Assembly (NCBI RefSeq): GCF_020509005.1
Contig: NC_063019.1
Coordinates: 2,666,001 to 2,730,000, forward strand
Source: Fulvia fulva
Lineage: Eukaryota; Ascomycota; Dothideomycetes; Mycosphaerellales; Mycosphaerellaceae
Direction: 5' to 3'
DNA: 64,000 nucleotides
Shown: in pieces, positions 31,512 through 43,695 of the stretch
How positions within the stretch are numbered: position 1 is the stretch's first letter
Layout: the number at the start of each line of letters is the position of its first letter
Position numbers and translations under genes: made by a program
Notes under the pieces: generated by a model
What the model was told of the DNA's origin: nothing
The model's input: only the letters and a program-made list of their open reading frames with translations
Databases searched by the model: none

Positions 31512-34393
31512 TCATCCTCTATGCTCGTGTCGACGACGTGGATCTCCCCGAGCCAGATCTTGAGCCAGATCTCGACCACCATGACGCCCTTGCATCCCGT
31601 GGAGTACGAGACGTCGACGCTCTCTTGCCTGTTGTGGTTGTTGTAGTTGTTGGTCGTCGTTGTCCGGCGGAGCTTCAGCTCGCTGAGGAGGATTATGACC
31701 ATTCCCAGCAGCGCCCAGGTCGTCATTGAGCCAGCGTGGGTCATCCAAGAATGGACCGAGATTTGCACCACCAAAGAAAGGATTTCCACCAAAGACACCA
31801 GGCACAGCGTCGCGTCCATCGTTGAGTTGCCCAAGAGGTCGACCAGCGCCCGGGTCGCCCCCAGGACCATCTGCCGCTTGCTGTGGCGCTCGACCGCCTT
31901 GGCCGGGATAATGACGTCCGCCTTCTGCCCGATTGAGTACTTGAGCGAACTGACCGAGAATATCGATGTCCCTAAACAGACCGTCGTTATCAGCTGCTGG
32001 TGGGTCAAAGACGGGTATTACACCGCGCAAGTGTCCAAATTGACCAAGTCCAGCTCCCGGTTGGGGTTGAAACTGCTGTGCTACTCGCGGTGGAAGTGGT
32101 CCTATTTGATGCCGAGGGTGACCCTGGGCCGCTTCTCGAAGCCTCTGTCGTATTGCATCCCTCTCAACTGCATCGTCGGCCCTTCGAGCTCGGGCGGCCC
32201 TCCGAACAGCATCGCCGACCCTTCGAGCACGAACGGCTTGTGGGGCGAACCCACCCAAAAACATATCTGCTTCATCATCCCCGTCTTCGTCATCATCCCC
32301 GTCCTCGTCAAAGTCAGCCATCATGTTACCAAGCTGTCTGTGGGCAAAAAGGGGTAACGCGGGACGAGGTATACCTGGGAGTCCTGCATAGTGAAGTCCT
32401 GGATAAGCACCTCCGGCACCTTCGGGGACAGCGCCTCTGCTGATGCGGTCCTGGGTGGCCTTCGTAACAGAATCCGACACTTTGATTTGAACATCATCGT
32501 CTGTCACATCTGGGTTGTCTGCCTTAGCCGCGGCTCGTGCTGCATCTTCCGCTTCTTTGACCTCACGCTCATGCCGCTCTTCAACATTGTCGTATAGAGG
32601 GCACTTCTTCTTTGCTCCAGCTGCTTGACCAGCCCTGTGAGGCCCTGCCGGTCCTTGATCGAAGTGGTTGTAGTCCTTCAGCGACTCGGAACAAACGTAG
32701 CATTGGAGGTTGGCGCATGATGGACAAGTCTGAAAAGTCAGAGTCAGCGTCAGATCAAACAGCTTTGCGGGACACTCACCATCTTGTTGCAGCCATATTC
32801 TTTGATGAACTGCTTCTTGCACTTATTGCATGATCTTATCAGCGCTGCGGTCATGGCCTCCTCGATTTTGTGGCGAGTACTGAGGTTCTTGTCTTTCGCG
32901 TTCTCCCGGGCATGCTCCTCACACGATAGCGGGATGTGTGAGACCGCTTTGCAGCGACGACAGCTGACTTTCTCACATTCCGGATTCGCACATCGGAACT
33001 CGAAGTCTTCCTCAATCGGTGGCAAGATAGCCTTGTACTCGCAGAACGGACACTCCTCCAGATTATCGAGACCGGCATCACGAATGTCCTTTTCTTGCTG
33101 TAGCTGCTCCAGTCTCTGAAGCAGTGACTTGTCGGATAGTAAGTGTAATTGAGCGTGAGCGAAGCCTGCTCCACAACCGGCAGTACAGAGTACACGACAT
33201 CTTCCCTCACCGACCTCGGACTTGATGTATGTGGCGGCGCAATCGAAGCAAGTGAAGTGAGCGACGTTACCGTTGCAATGAATCTGGCGATTCATTGGAA
33301 GATCATCGAAACATGCTTGACATTCTGCAGTCTCGCCGGCTTCCATTGCTCGTTGAAGATTCTCGTTCTCTGCTCTCTTCAGAGATTCGGCGGCAGCGCG
33401 TTCTGCTCTCACACTTGCGACCTTCTTCCGAGCCGCTGCAAGCTCCTCCAGAATGACTTGAGATCCGCTGTTGGCGCCAATCGTATCGGCAGTGGCACCT
33501 CTGCTGGTCGATCGACCTCTCCAAACTTTAGCCGGGTCGCTGGTATCTCTCATGTTTGCAAGCGCAACATAAGTCTGATAGAAATGTTTGTGAGTGCCGA
33601 GCAGTTTCTGGATCTGCGCGTTCGGTATGGTCGGAAAGTCTGCCTTGATCATGGCAACCATAGAGCCCTTCAAGTGGGGCGGTAGTTGCACTCGATCTGG
33701 GCCCTCCCAACGCTTGGTGTCAATTGCGGCTGAATCCTCCTCCTCGCGTTTGCGCTTCTTCTGAGATTGCTTGCCCTTGTCTTGCTTCGGGTAATTGCCA
33801 GTCACGAGCTTTTCGACGATTTGCTCATACCTCGCTTCACCAGACAGAGCTTCGTAGTCTCCCGGTGTCCCGAGGCTGCCGTATAGCTCATGAACGTAGT
33901 CGAGCCTGACGTCTGGGAAGATCTCCAGCACGCGAGTTACGCAATCATCAACTGTAACGACACGGGCATCGAGGTCGAGGGGCGGCACCATTTCCTGCCG
34001 CTGAGGTTGGGCCTGAGGCACCGGGCTATCTGGGATGAAGACCGGTTCGCCGTCAATGTGCACCCACTGACCAGGCCCCTGTTGAGGGGATGCTGGGTGG
34101 GGCGGGGTATTGTCGAACTGCAGTCCTGGCATAGCACCTGGCATGGCGTTCAGATCGAAGCCGTGAAGCTCTTCAAGATCTCCGAAGAAGTCGGGCCCAA
34201 GGTGGGGTATTACTGGCGAGTCTCTGGCGGCCTGTGGTGCTGCTGCCTGAGGTTCATCATCTTGCCGATGTTGCAAGCGATGGCCTGGTCGAGCAACAGG
34301 TTGGGGCAGTTCCTCGAGCTCATCTTCAGAATCGCTGCTTACGAGATCGATGACCTCTGCTGTGCGTCCCCTTGCGGCAGCGGGGGTGGCCAT
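31512..34393 (-). CDS. RNF216/TRIAD3-like RBR E3 ubiquitin ligase D
   Basis: Large RBR ligase, 943 aa, exons 34393-32780 and 32729-31512 (intron GTGAGT...TTTCAG). The N-terminus has a SUMO-interaction-like EVIDLVSSDSEDE (residues 13-25), as in RNF216. A UBA-like helical stretch follows (MIKADFPTIPNAQIQKLLG), then a coiled coil (about 335-375). RING1 begins ECQACFDDLP with NVAHFTCFDCAATY and RVLCTAGCG. The IBR is ECPFCEYKA...FRCANPECEKVSCRRC. RING2 is RSCNKCKKQFIKEYGCNKM, joined by splicing to TCPSCANLQCYVC. The catalytic Cys is in YGCNKMTC, and SESLKDYNHFDQ after RING2 is typical of RNF216. The last 330 residues are acidic then Pro/Gly/Gln-rich and poorly conserved in type, so the exact C-terminus is uncertain. 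Confidence 0.85.
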
Positions 34394-35489
34394 CCTGATG
34401 AGCCAAGAGGATCAGTGCGTTGCGAGGCAGGTCGGTGTCGCTGGTTTGTTAGTGGTGTGATTGTGCAGTCCGAGCCAGAGAATGAGCGTGAGTTAGTTGG
34501 TGGTCCGAGAGAAAGCGAGAGCGCGAAGCGTCATGTGTTGGGATGTGCCTCTGTGCAACGGGAGTGAAGGCTGTCAGGCTTCACACTCCGGAATACACCT
34601 GCAAGTACGGCAGGAAACAGAGCTTCTGGGAACGAGCGGTGGCTGTATATTAGTGATGGCAGTGGGTTTGACGGGTCTTTGTAGCAGCACAGTCTCGCAG
34701 GCAGTGGAGTGGCCGCCGAGTGGCCGCCGGTGAAGAAGGCTGTTTGTCTTGGAAGGAGCCTCGAGGTGGTGGCCGCCTGCGGAAGAGGATGCGGGGCTTC
34801 TCGATTGTATTGAGTATTGAGACAGCAGTCGCAGATGAGCTCGCGGCAAGAACGCGACACATCACGTTGATGCGTCCAGTGTCACCTCCTCACATGTGCA
34901 TTCATCCACTGTCTCCCATACACACGTCGCGGCGGCCGGGAGTGAATGCAACTCCGTGAGCGCTTGCGCAAGGAGCTGTTGGGACCTTAACGAGTGGAGT
35001 GCGAGCCTGACATGTCGAACCAATCTCACACGCTCCGCATCCCGACGGCAATGACACCGATGCCTTCCTGCTTCTCGTGGGTGATGAGTCTCAATGCGGA
35101 GCCTGTCGGTCTTCACCTCATCGATATACAGTATCGTGAAAGAGAGAGGTCGACGTGTAAAGTCATTCTGTGAATGGCTTAGCGTCTTGACCGATTGGCT
35201 ATCGTCCCTCAGCTTTCACACTCGTGCATCTGCGTCTGGGATGAGCAAGGTCCGCTGCCTTCTTGAACACTGACACGAAGTCCGCTTCATCAATGCGTTG
35301 ACGAAGTACTGCAGCATGCTGGCATTACTTCCCGACACTCAAGATACGTCTATGCGACTGATACAGCACTGTATCACATAGGGCGTGCAGTAGCTCTGTC
35401 ACCGATCAGGGTTCTGTTGTGAGTCTCTTCCCTTGCTTCCTGCTGTATCATCTTTCAGTCATCTTCGTTGCACACTCTTCAACGTCACC
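34394..35489. other. Divergent intergenic region between RBR D and lyc1
   Basis: No gene supported; overlapping short frames only. It should contain the promoters of both flanking, divergently transcribed genes. Confidence 0.5.
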
Positions 35490-36659
35490 ATGGACAGCAC
35501 AGGACTTCCGAGTAAAGAGTCTCCGGACCTTCGCCTTGTTGTCGCGACCTACGAGGAACTCATCCAGCAGCAACATGCGAACAGCGAGGAATGGCGCGGC
35601 GCACTATCCCACGAGCAGTACCTCCAACGAGAATCGATTCTGTACGATCAAGACCTCACAAGAGACGGCGGGCTAACGCCATGGGCGCTTGTCTATCAGC
35701 CGGACTCCAATGGTCCGCGGCAGGTCCTGTGTGGTTGTGAAACTCTCAATAAGAGGGCGCTGGTGGCTCTGGATGGGAAGGTAGAAGACGTGATATGCCA
35801 TGGGGTTGCCTCCGTCTTCTGTCCACCGAAGTACAGAGGCAAAGGCTATGCTGGACGAATGATGGAAGACCTCGGAAAGAAGCTTAGATCATGGCAGGTG
35901 GACAATGGCAAGGCTTGCCTTTTCAGTATCTTATACTCTGACATTGGCAAGGAGTTTTATACAGCAAGAGGCTGGCATCCATTTCCGTCCGCACAGATCA
36001 TCCTACCGGCAGCGGCGGAGCAGTCTTCGAAGGACGCTCGACCGCTCGGGGCCGAAGAACTTTCTGAGTTGTGCACGGCAGATGAGGGGCTTCTGCGCAA
36101 GAAGCTTTCTGCCTTGAAAGATGCAGGACGGACGGTGGTAGCAACCGTACCAGATCATCGGACACTAGCCTGGCATCACGCTCGAGAGGACTATGTGGCA
36201 AAGCAGCTGTGCGGCAAACAACCTCATGTCAAAGGTGCTATTGTCGGCGATGAGCCGGGAAGGCGTGTCTTCGCATACTGGACGCGAGTCTGGACTAATC
36301 CACAGGAAGATGGTCCCAACACATTGCACATTCTTCGAATCGTTGTGGAGGAGGACACGTTGTCGGACATTGTTCCTGCTTCAACGGAAGTCGTTGCGAA
36401 AGTGAAAGACAGCCGTGTTACACATGCCCTCGCAGCGGTCCTTTCAGTCGCACAGTCTGAGGCCGCAAAGTGGGACATGAAGGAAGTATCCATCTGGAAT
36501 CCTACTTCTGCGACGCTCGCAGCAGCACAATTAACCAACCCTTCGGTGGCGATCCAGCATCGCGAGAAGGAAAGCATCACAAGCCTGCAGTGGTACGGCG
36601 AGACTGGGTCGTGGCAGGACATAGATTGGGTGTGCAACGAAAAGTATGGGTGGTGTTAG
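35490..36659 (+). CDS. lyc1: LYC1-like lysine N-acetyltransferase (GNAT family)
   Basis: Predicted to use acetyl-CoA to N6-acetylate free lysine, the first step of lysine degradation in Yarrowia lipolytica (LYC1). Single exon, 389 aa. I chose the ATG at 35490 (CACCATGG context) over an upstream non-ATG extension. N-terminal GNAT core: acceptor side LTPWALVYQPDSNGPRQVLC, then HGVASVFCPPKYRGKGYAGR, where RGKGYAGRM is the acetyl-CoA pyrophosphate-binding (R/Q)xxGx(G/A) loop. KACLFSILYSDIGKEFYTARGW follows, as in the family. The C-terminal half carries the LYC1-type block WTNPQEDG with HILRIVVEE. The end, SLQWYGETGSWQDIDWVCNE, matches the usual family ending. Cytosolic; no signal peptide. Confidence 0.86.
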   Translation: MDSTGLPSKESPDLRLVVATYEELIQQQHANSEEWRGALSHEQYLQRESILYDQDLTRDGGLTPWALVYQPDSNGPRQVLCGCETLNKRALVALDGKVEDVICHGVASVFCPPKYRGKGYAGRMMEDLGKKLRSWQVDNGKACLFSILYSDIGKEFYTARGWHPFPSAQIILPAAAEQSSKDARPLGAEELSELCTADEGLLRKKLSALKDAGRTVVATVPDHRTLAWHHAREDYVAKQLCGKQPHVKGAIVGDEPGRRVFAYWTRVWTNPQEDGPNTLHILRIVVEEDTLSDIVPASTEVVAKVKDSRVTHALAAVLSVAQSEAAKWDMKEVSIWNPTSATLAAAQLTNPSVAIQHREKESITSLQWYGETGSWQDIDWVCNEKYGWC

Positions 36660-37110
36660 AACAAGCAGCTGCATAGATAAGATAGATATGCAAAGGAGCG
36701 CTTGCATGTATATTGCATGAGCGCCGTATTTACCGACGCCGGGATCTGCATTTGACATGTGAATCTTGAAGCCAGGTGCAATAACAACGAATGCTGACAT
36801 GATGCTGCCAACTGCTCGATGGCCAGACCGCAGACAGGCCGTCAGAGCTTTGCATGGTGGGCATGGTGGTACCAGATTCATTGAGGTCGCGCAGCAGGGT
36901 ATCGCTGCTCTCGTGCCCCAGCTTGCTTCAGCAGGACCTGTAACAAAGACACAACATGCGATGACAAGATTTTGCTGCGCTTTATTGCACATGTTGACGA
37001 GAGTACGTCGAAGAGTTTGGTCGGTTGATGATCAGGCGTTGAGTCGTAGCATCACCATCGCCATTTATCGTTGGGCAGATGTCTTCATGTTGATTCAAGG
37101 TCAACCCCAC
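36660..37110. other. Intergenic after lyc1
   Basis: No gene supported; 3' flank of lyc1 up to the 355-bp repeat. Confidence 0.5.
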
Positions 37111-37465
37111 ATTGATTAAGCGTAGCGACCGAGCGTTAGCCACACCGGAGTACGAGCTTGCGAGTACGTAGGTGAGGCGTCAGCGAGGGAGTGAAGCTCT
37201 ATACCAGCCCTCAACTAGCCTTGGCGCCCGCTCTGATTGATCAACTTTCAAGTTTTAGGGTCACGTGACCTACCGCACTGTGCCTGTTGGCGAACTCGCA
37301 AACATATACTCGTCGCTAACGCCTATGTCGTCGTATAATAAGCACTGTACGTCGGGTAGCGGTAGCGTGGATCGCACGCTACTTTGCAGTCTAGAAGGGT
37401 TGGTAGAGAGCTCCACTCCGCTACGCTTACCTTTGGAGGTTCACAACCGCCAACAGCACATTTTT
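37111..37465. repeat. 355-bp dispersed repeat, copy 2
   Basis: Same orientation as 1591-1945 and collinear with it, with four transitions between them. It carries the same internal inverted TAAGCGTAGCG words. It lies about 0.8 kb upstream of pkc1, within the likely promoter or leader region. Confidence 0.85.
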
Positions 37466-38280
37466 GATGCCCACTCTCCACTGCCTGCTTGCCTGCGCAT
37501 CTTTCGTTCGTATCGTGCCCTTGTTGCTTCCTCATCGCACGCGTCGCTTCCTCTCACTCATCCCTCGGTCGACGCGATCGGACTCGTACAGGCACTCCGG
37601 AAGTGTGAAGAAAAGAAAAGGAGACGTCTCGCCACCAAACCCGGACGATTCTATATTCTTCACAGACTGTGGCTGAGCAAACGAGGCCTAACCGCTTAGA
37701 ACTAGTCGAAACCTTGTCTGAAAGGCACGTCAGAGTGCCGCCCGCTTCAACAGCGACAGGACCTCTCGATGCGGACGAGGACGTCGCACGTCGCGGAAGG
37801 TCCATTGCACACGACAGCATAGCGTGCAGCGAGCAGCAAGCACACTCGCCATTGCACTGCCGCCCGCTCTCCCGTGTCTTGAGCTGCCGCCCGCTCAGCA
37901 CCGACACCAGGCCAGGCCAACAATATACCGCATCGCACCGCACCCACACCTGCGTGCAAGCTTCTACCAGCAAGCAGAGCGCCCACTATCCCACCACAGA
38001 CCACATCTCGGGCTGCCCTCATTCTTCCGCCCACGGGACCGCGTACGGCCTGCAGTCCAAGCTCTGCAGCGACCGCGTAGCTGAACTGCCATCCTGCCGT
38101 GAGCAGCTCCCGGAAGTCCGCGCAGTGGGCCTGTTTGGAATCACAGCGTTCACGTGCCTCTGCCTCAGGACCGCACATTGACGACTACCGATCTCTCCCG
38201 GCCTGAGGTTCGAGCTATCACTACTATCCTAAGACGTCCCACGCCGCCGCCCGCCCGCACAGGACAGCAACACCGCCACC
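37466..38280. other. Long 5' region of pkc1
   Basis: C-rich, A-rich sequence with stretches typical of a fungal promoter and long leader. Open frames here end before the pkc1 ATG and show no domain. Confidence 0.5.
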
Positions 38281-41200
38281 ATGAACGACGACACGGCCAT
38301 GCACGAGATCCGCAAGAAGATCGATCGCGAAAAGGCCATCATCCATGCTGCCAACCAGATGCGGCAGGCGACCAACAACCCAGGAGTCAATGCCAGAGTA
38401 GACTCCCAGATACGCGATGCCAGGCGAAATATACAATACTTCGAGCAAACGCTCAACGACCTGACGGCCCGCAAGATGGGCAACGATATGAACAACCTGT
38501 CTGTCACTGGCAACGGTGGACCAACACCCCCGCAACATGGCCGAGGTGGGTCTACTGCCTCGGGTCATAACAATGAGCAGGGCTACGGCGGTGGAGGAGG
38601 TGACTATGGTGATCCCGGCCCGGGAGGATACAGCATGGGAGGAGCGCCTGGTCTGATGCCTCCAAGAGCGCCATATGCACCTCCCGGGCCTGGAGACCGA
38701 TCCCCCAGAGCCCGTCCTAACTACAGCAAGCTGGGTAAGCAAGTCAGGTAAGATGTGGAAGTATAGTGGCTAACATTCGACAGATCTTATAAAGTACGAC
38801 ACAGCACATCTCGGACCTCGCATCCAACTCATGTTGTCACAACTCGAGTTCAAGCTCAGCGTGGAAAAGCAGTACAAAGATGGTATCGAGAAGATGGTTC
38901 GACTATACCAAATGGAGGGCGACCGCAAGAGCAAGGGCGAAGCTGAGACTCGGAGAATGGAGAGCAACCAGAAAATACAGCTGTTGACAAGAGCACTGCG
39001 AAGATATGAGGGTCTTCACGTTGATGTGGAGAATGGCGCAGATGCAGCAGACGATGACAGTCTCGACACGCCCAGTCAGCGCAAGCCATTGAGCGGACAC
39101 CTATCGGTGAAGATCCACGCTGTCGCCGACGTCGAGCATGCAGCATCTGGTAGATTCGCCAGAGGTCCGGATACCTTCGTCATCATGAAAGTTGAGGATG
39201 CTTTTAAGGGCAGGACGAAGGCCACAAAGACTGATCGATGGACGGACGAGCAGCACGAGTTCGATGTCGACAAGGCCAACGAGATCGAGTTCACAGTATA
39301 CGACAAGTCAAGCGGCGATCTACCGACTCCCATAGGATTATTGTGGATTCGTCTCTCTGACCTCGTGGACGAGATCAGACGAAAGAGGATTGAGACCGAG
39401 TTCAACCAGGCTGGATGGAAGACGGCTGAGCAGATGGACGGCGGACAGCCACGTCCAGATTTGCAATTCCAGCCGCCGCCCGGATCATCCCACGGCGGGG
39501 GACAAGGCGGGTCTACTGCTGCAGCGGCTGGAGGTCCTGCAGGTTCTGGGTTGGCTCCACAAACTGGCCCTGTCTACGTCGATGCATGGTTCTCCCTTGA
39601 GCCCGTTGGACGCATACAACTCACACTCGGCTTCGTCAAGCAGGTCAAGGATCGCAGGCCATACGATGTCGGTCTTGGGCGCAAAGGCGCTCTTCGTCAG
39701 AAGAAAGAGGAGGTTGTCGAGCAGTATGGCCACAAGTTCACGGTCCAGACTTTCTACAACATCATGCGATGCGCGCTTTGCGGCGACTTCCTCAAATACA
39801 CAGCTGGCATGCAGTGTGCGGATTGCAAGTACACCTGTCATCAGAAATGCTATCAGAAAGTGGTTACGAAGTGCATCAGCAAATCCAATGCAGAGACGGA
39901 TCCGGACGAAGAGAAGATCAACCACCGCATACCGCACAGGTTCGAGGCTTTCAGCAACATGAGTGCCAACTGGTGCTGTCACTGTGGTTACATATTGCCA
40001 GTTGGCCGGAAGCAGTCGAGGAGGTGTACAGAGTGCAAGCTCTCGTGTCACGCCAACTGTGTGCATTTCGTGCCAGACTTCTGCGGCATGAGCATGGAAA
40101 GCGCGAACCAGATCTTGCTCGAGTTGAAGAAGACGAAGACCAGCCGGATGCTGCAGAACAGCTCAAAGCTTAGGCCGCCTGGCGCTGCAGCTCAAGGTCG
40201 ACCGACGCCGCCGCCACAATCGCAAAGCTTTGCGCCGTCGGCGGATCACCAGGATCACACCAAGAGAGACGACAGCGTGAGGACGCAGGACCGCTTCTCG
40301 TATGGCAAGGAGCGTATGTCGGACTCGTATGAACAGCCACCTAGGACATCTTCGTTCGGACCACCAGGCGGCTCATCGTCTCTGGATGCTGCCAAGGCTT
40401 CCATGACCCCTGGCGGATCAACGCCTCCGTCTCCTGAGACGACACATCGACCACCAGCCCAGCGTCAGCAATCATCTCAATCTGCTTCGGCGGCTGCGGC
40501 GGCCGCCGCACTTGCAGGAAAGCGTGGCAATGGGCAGGACGCACAGCGACCTCCGTATGCAGCTAGAGGCTCGACAGACTACGCTCAGCAACAGTCGCGA
40601 CAGTCTGGAGGCTATGCGGATGGTTACAACGAGAGTAAGAGACTCGCAGGATCATCGCAGCAGCCCTCACAGTCGTCATATAACCCTGCGGACTACGCAG
40701 CCGTCTCAGGATACACAGCACAACCTTCTTACCAACAGCACGTCACACCGCCGGCGCCACCAGCTAAGAGCAGCTACCAACCAGTACCTCAGGTCCAAGT
40801 ACCGCAGACACCTCCGCCACAACCGCCTACTCCGGCGCAACAGACGACTGTCTCCGTCACTGCGCCCGTCGTTGAAGAGCGCAAGCCAGCTCCTCCGGCT
40901 AACACCGCAGGTACTGGACGTCGCATTGGTCTGGATCACTTCAACTTCCTTGCCGTTCTTGGTAAGGGCAATTTCGGAAAGGTCATGCTTGCCGAGACCA
41001 AGACCACCAAGCAGCTGTATGCGATCAAGGTGCTTAAGAAGGAGTTCATTATTGAGAATGATGAGGTCGAGAGCACGCGGTCAGAGAAGCGCGTCTTCTT
41101 GATAGCGAATAAGGAGCGTCATCCCTTCCTGCTGAACTTGCACGCCTGTTTCCAGACCGAGACAAGAGTGTACTTCGTCATGGAGTACATCATGGGTGGT

Positions 41201-41973
41201 GATCTGATGTTGCACATCCAGCGAGGACAGTTCGGAACGAAGCGCGCTCAGTTCTACGCCGCCGAGGTTTGTCTGGCACTCAAGTACTTCCACGAGAATG
41301 GCGTTATATATCGAGACTTGAAGCTCGACAACATAATGTTGACTCTGGACGGCCATATCAAGATTGGTGACTTCGGTCTTTGCAAAGAAGATATGTGGTA
41401 CGGCTCGACGACTGGCACTTTCTGTGGTACTCCTGAATTTATGGCACCAGAGATCCTGCTGGACAAGAAGTACGGCCGCGCAGTCGACTGGTGGGCATTC
41501 GGCGTCCTGATCTACCAAATGCTGCTCCAACAGTCACCATTTCGAGGTGAGGACGAGGATGAGATTTATGATGCCATTCTTGCGGATGAGCCTCTGTACC
41601 CAATCCACATGCCTCGGGATAGCGTTTCGATTCTACAGAAATTGCTTACTCGAGAGCCGGAGCTCAGATTGGGATCTGGACCTACTGATGCGCAGGAAAT
41701 CATGAGCCATGCTTTCTTCCGAAACATCAACTGGGAAGACATCTTCCACAAGCGCGTGCCGCCGCCATTTTTGCCCACGGTCAAGGGCAGAGCTGATACG
41801 AGCAACTTCGATTCTGAATTTACGAGCGTCACACCAGTGTTGACTCCAGTCCAGTCTGGTAAGTTATCGTCCCACCACCCGTCATGTCGATATCTGCTAA
41901 CGACTTTACAGTTCTTTCACAAGCAATGCAAGAAGAGTTCCGAGGCTTCTCGTACTCTGCAGACTTCATTTGA
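38281..41973 (+). CDS. pkc1: Protein kinase C, cell-wall integrity pathway (Pkc1)
   Basis: Rho1-activated kinase at the head of the cell-wall integrity MAP-kinase cascade. Exons 38281-38734, 38784-41858 and 41912-41973 give 1,196 aa, a normal length. HR1a lies at about 5-70 ([20 protein letters not shown]) and HR1b at about 150-225 ([19 protein letters not shown]), where the first intron falls. A C2 domain follows at about 250-390. Two C1 domains lie at about 467-516 ([20 protein letters not shown]) and 536-588 ([20 protein letters not shown]). Next is a Gln/Pro/Ser-rich linker, then the AGC kinase domain at 871-1138: [25 protein letters not shown] and the activation loop [11 protein letters not shown]. 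The turn motif region is [10 protein letters not shown]. The tiny last exon encodes the hydrophobic motif [13 protein letters not shown]. All regulatory domains of fungal PKC are present. Confidence 0.97.
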
Positions 41974-42957
41974 GCGAGTTGAGATTGAGAGTTGCAAGAT
42001 TGCCATTCCGTCGTTTCGAGAGAGGAAAAAAGTTGAAAGCAGAATAGGATGAGCACGGTCATTGAGATACCCCTGGTAGACCGTCGACGTAGTCAAACGT
42101 AACATGAAGATGCTAGGCGCCCGCGAGAGCTTGCGAGAGAGAAGGAGTTTGAGAAATCTTGGTAAACACGGCTTCTTTGCTTTCGCTTGGCGAGGGTAAG
42201 ATGAGATGAGATGGGAGGTGTAGAGTATGATGGATGAGGTGCACCATGAATGATGGCAGCAGAGCTGCATAATGGATAGAGAATGAGCATTTAGGTGACA
42301 GTAATAGAGTTATCGCTGATGTTCAGGCATTTCTTCTGCCCTCAACACGATTCCGAGAGACTGCTGGGTGTGGTTCAACGTTATCAACCTCGACGTACCG
42401 AGATACGATGGGGAGTCTGGGCTTCTGTTACCAGAGTTGGTGGTGCTGGTCCCGATCGACTACTGCGATTCATCCATGTGTCCCTTCGTGCCAGATGAGC
42501 CAATTCCATACGCAGTATGCTAATGGCGGACAATCCCAAAGGTTAGCAAGACGATTACAAAGGGACAATACCACGACCTTCACCTCATCCAAGAGTCAAT
42601 CCTCGTGATCCCATATGCCAACGGCCAGCCGTTCGAAAGCGTTGCCAGACTCCGGCACAAGCCGTGGAAACTCGCGAAAGCTGAAACGCGAGCAAGTGAG
42701 CAGCATTTGTATGGCGGCTTCACCAAAAGTCCGCTCACATTGCGCTGCCGCTTCTCCTCAACCTCACATGAGCTTCTTCTGTACCCATTCCTTGCTCTTC
42801 TTCAGCTTTATTCCTACTTGACTCCACCATCCTCAACCACAACCACTTCCTCTACCAACCATCTAACCACCGGACCAAAGCTCAACCACATCCAAGAACG
42901 TAACACACAGACTTATCATCCCTAATAACACCCTAACCATCGCCAACATCCACTACA
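41974..42957. other. Intergenic between pkc1 and the Myb-like gene
   Basis: No gene supported. The last 200 nt are pyrimidine-rich then A/C-rich, as expected of the leader of the gene starting at 42958. Confidence 0.5.
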
Positions 42958-43427
42958 ATGGCCACCCCAAACCTCGGAGCTCGTCACACTGAGCTGCTTC
43001 AAGCCGTCGTCAAGAACATGAGCTCGGCCGTAGTATGCTGTAGCATGTCCAGGTCTTTCGATCACAAGCTGACCGACCGATAGATCGACTGGACCGCTGT
43101 CGCTGCTGATGCCAACTGCAGCACCCCCAAGTACGCCCGTGATCAGTGGGCCGTCATTCGTACCAAGCTGGGCTGTACTGCTACCAAGGACGAGGGCGCC
43201 ACTCCCAAGAAGAAGGCGACTCCGAAGCGTAAGGCTGGTGAGTCGATTGCTTTACCGGATTGAGGTTGGTGGGGATGCTGACTTCTTTGTGTGTAGCTGG
43301 TGAGAGTGGTGGCAGTGCTAAGAAGAAGGGTAAGAAGGACACTGGTGGAGAGGAGAAAGACAATGACGAGGTCACCAAGAGCCCAGTCAAGGCTGAGCTG
43401 GACAGTGGTGATGAGGAGCTTGTCTAG
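42958..43427 (+). CDS. Small Myb/SANT-like, lysine-rich nuclear protein
   Basis: A 119-residue protein spliced from three exons: 42958-43032, 43084-43237 and 43297-43427. Introns are GTATGC...CGATAG with a GCTGAC branch, and GTGAGT...TGTAG. The first 60 residues form a Myb/SANT-like unit: HTELLQAVVKNMSSAVIDWT, AAVAADANCSTPKYARDQW, AVIRTKLG, with the spaced Trp residues and helix-forming pattern of this fold. The rest is Lys-rich (TPKKKATPKRKA, SAKKKGKKD) and ends acidic (SGDEELV). Many Pezizomycotina carry families of such short proteins. DNA or chromatin binding is inferred. No single exon exceeds 52 codons, so the gene is easily missed by an ORF scan, but phases, branch sites and domain continuity agree. 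Confidence 0.82.
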
Positions 43428-43695
43428 GTACATGAGTGCGAGAGCACTGGCGATGCAGCCGATAGGGCCGCGCGAGCTTCGAGATTGGAGCTTGATATGA
43501 AATGATGCGTGGAGTGCTGCGTGTCTGATATCTTGATCCGCCGGGAGCTGCACAGTGCTCTTGACTGGGAGTACGGGACCTGTGATGCTGGGACGGGAGC
43601 CTGAGGTTCAAAAGCGAAACTGAGCTTGAGAGGCAGGAGAGTGTCATGAGATAACTTCTGGATCAAGTCAGACCCAGCAGTACCTGTCCTCAAAC

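Noticed and set aside
31647..32357. Plus-strand 236-codon frame opposite RBR D
   Set aside because: Shadow of the Pro/Gly/Gln-rich tail of gene D; stops and starts follow its repeats.
39390..41102. Alternative-frame plus-strand ORFs within pkc1
   Set aside because: The pkc1 frame carries all expected domains; the others are Ser/Arg-rich shadows.
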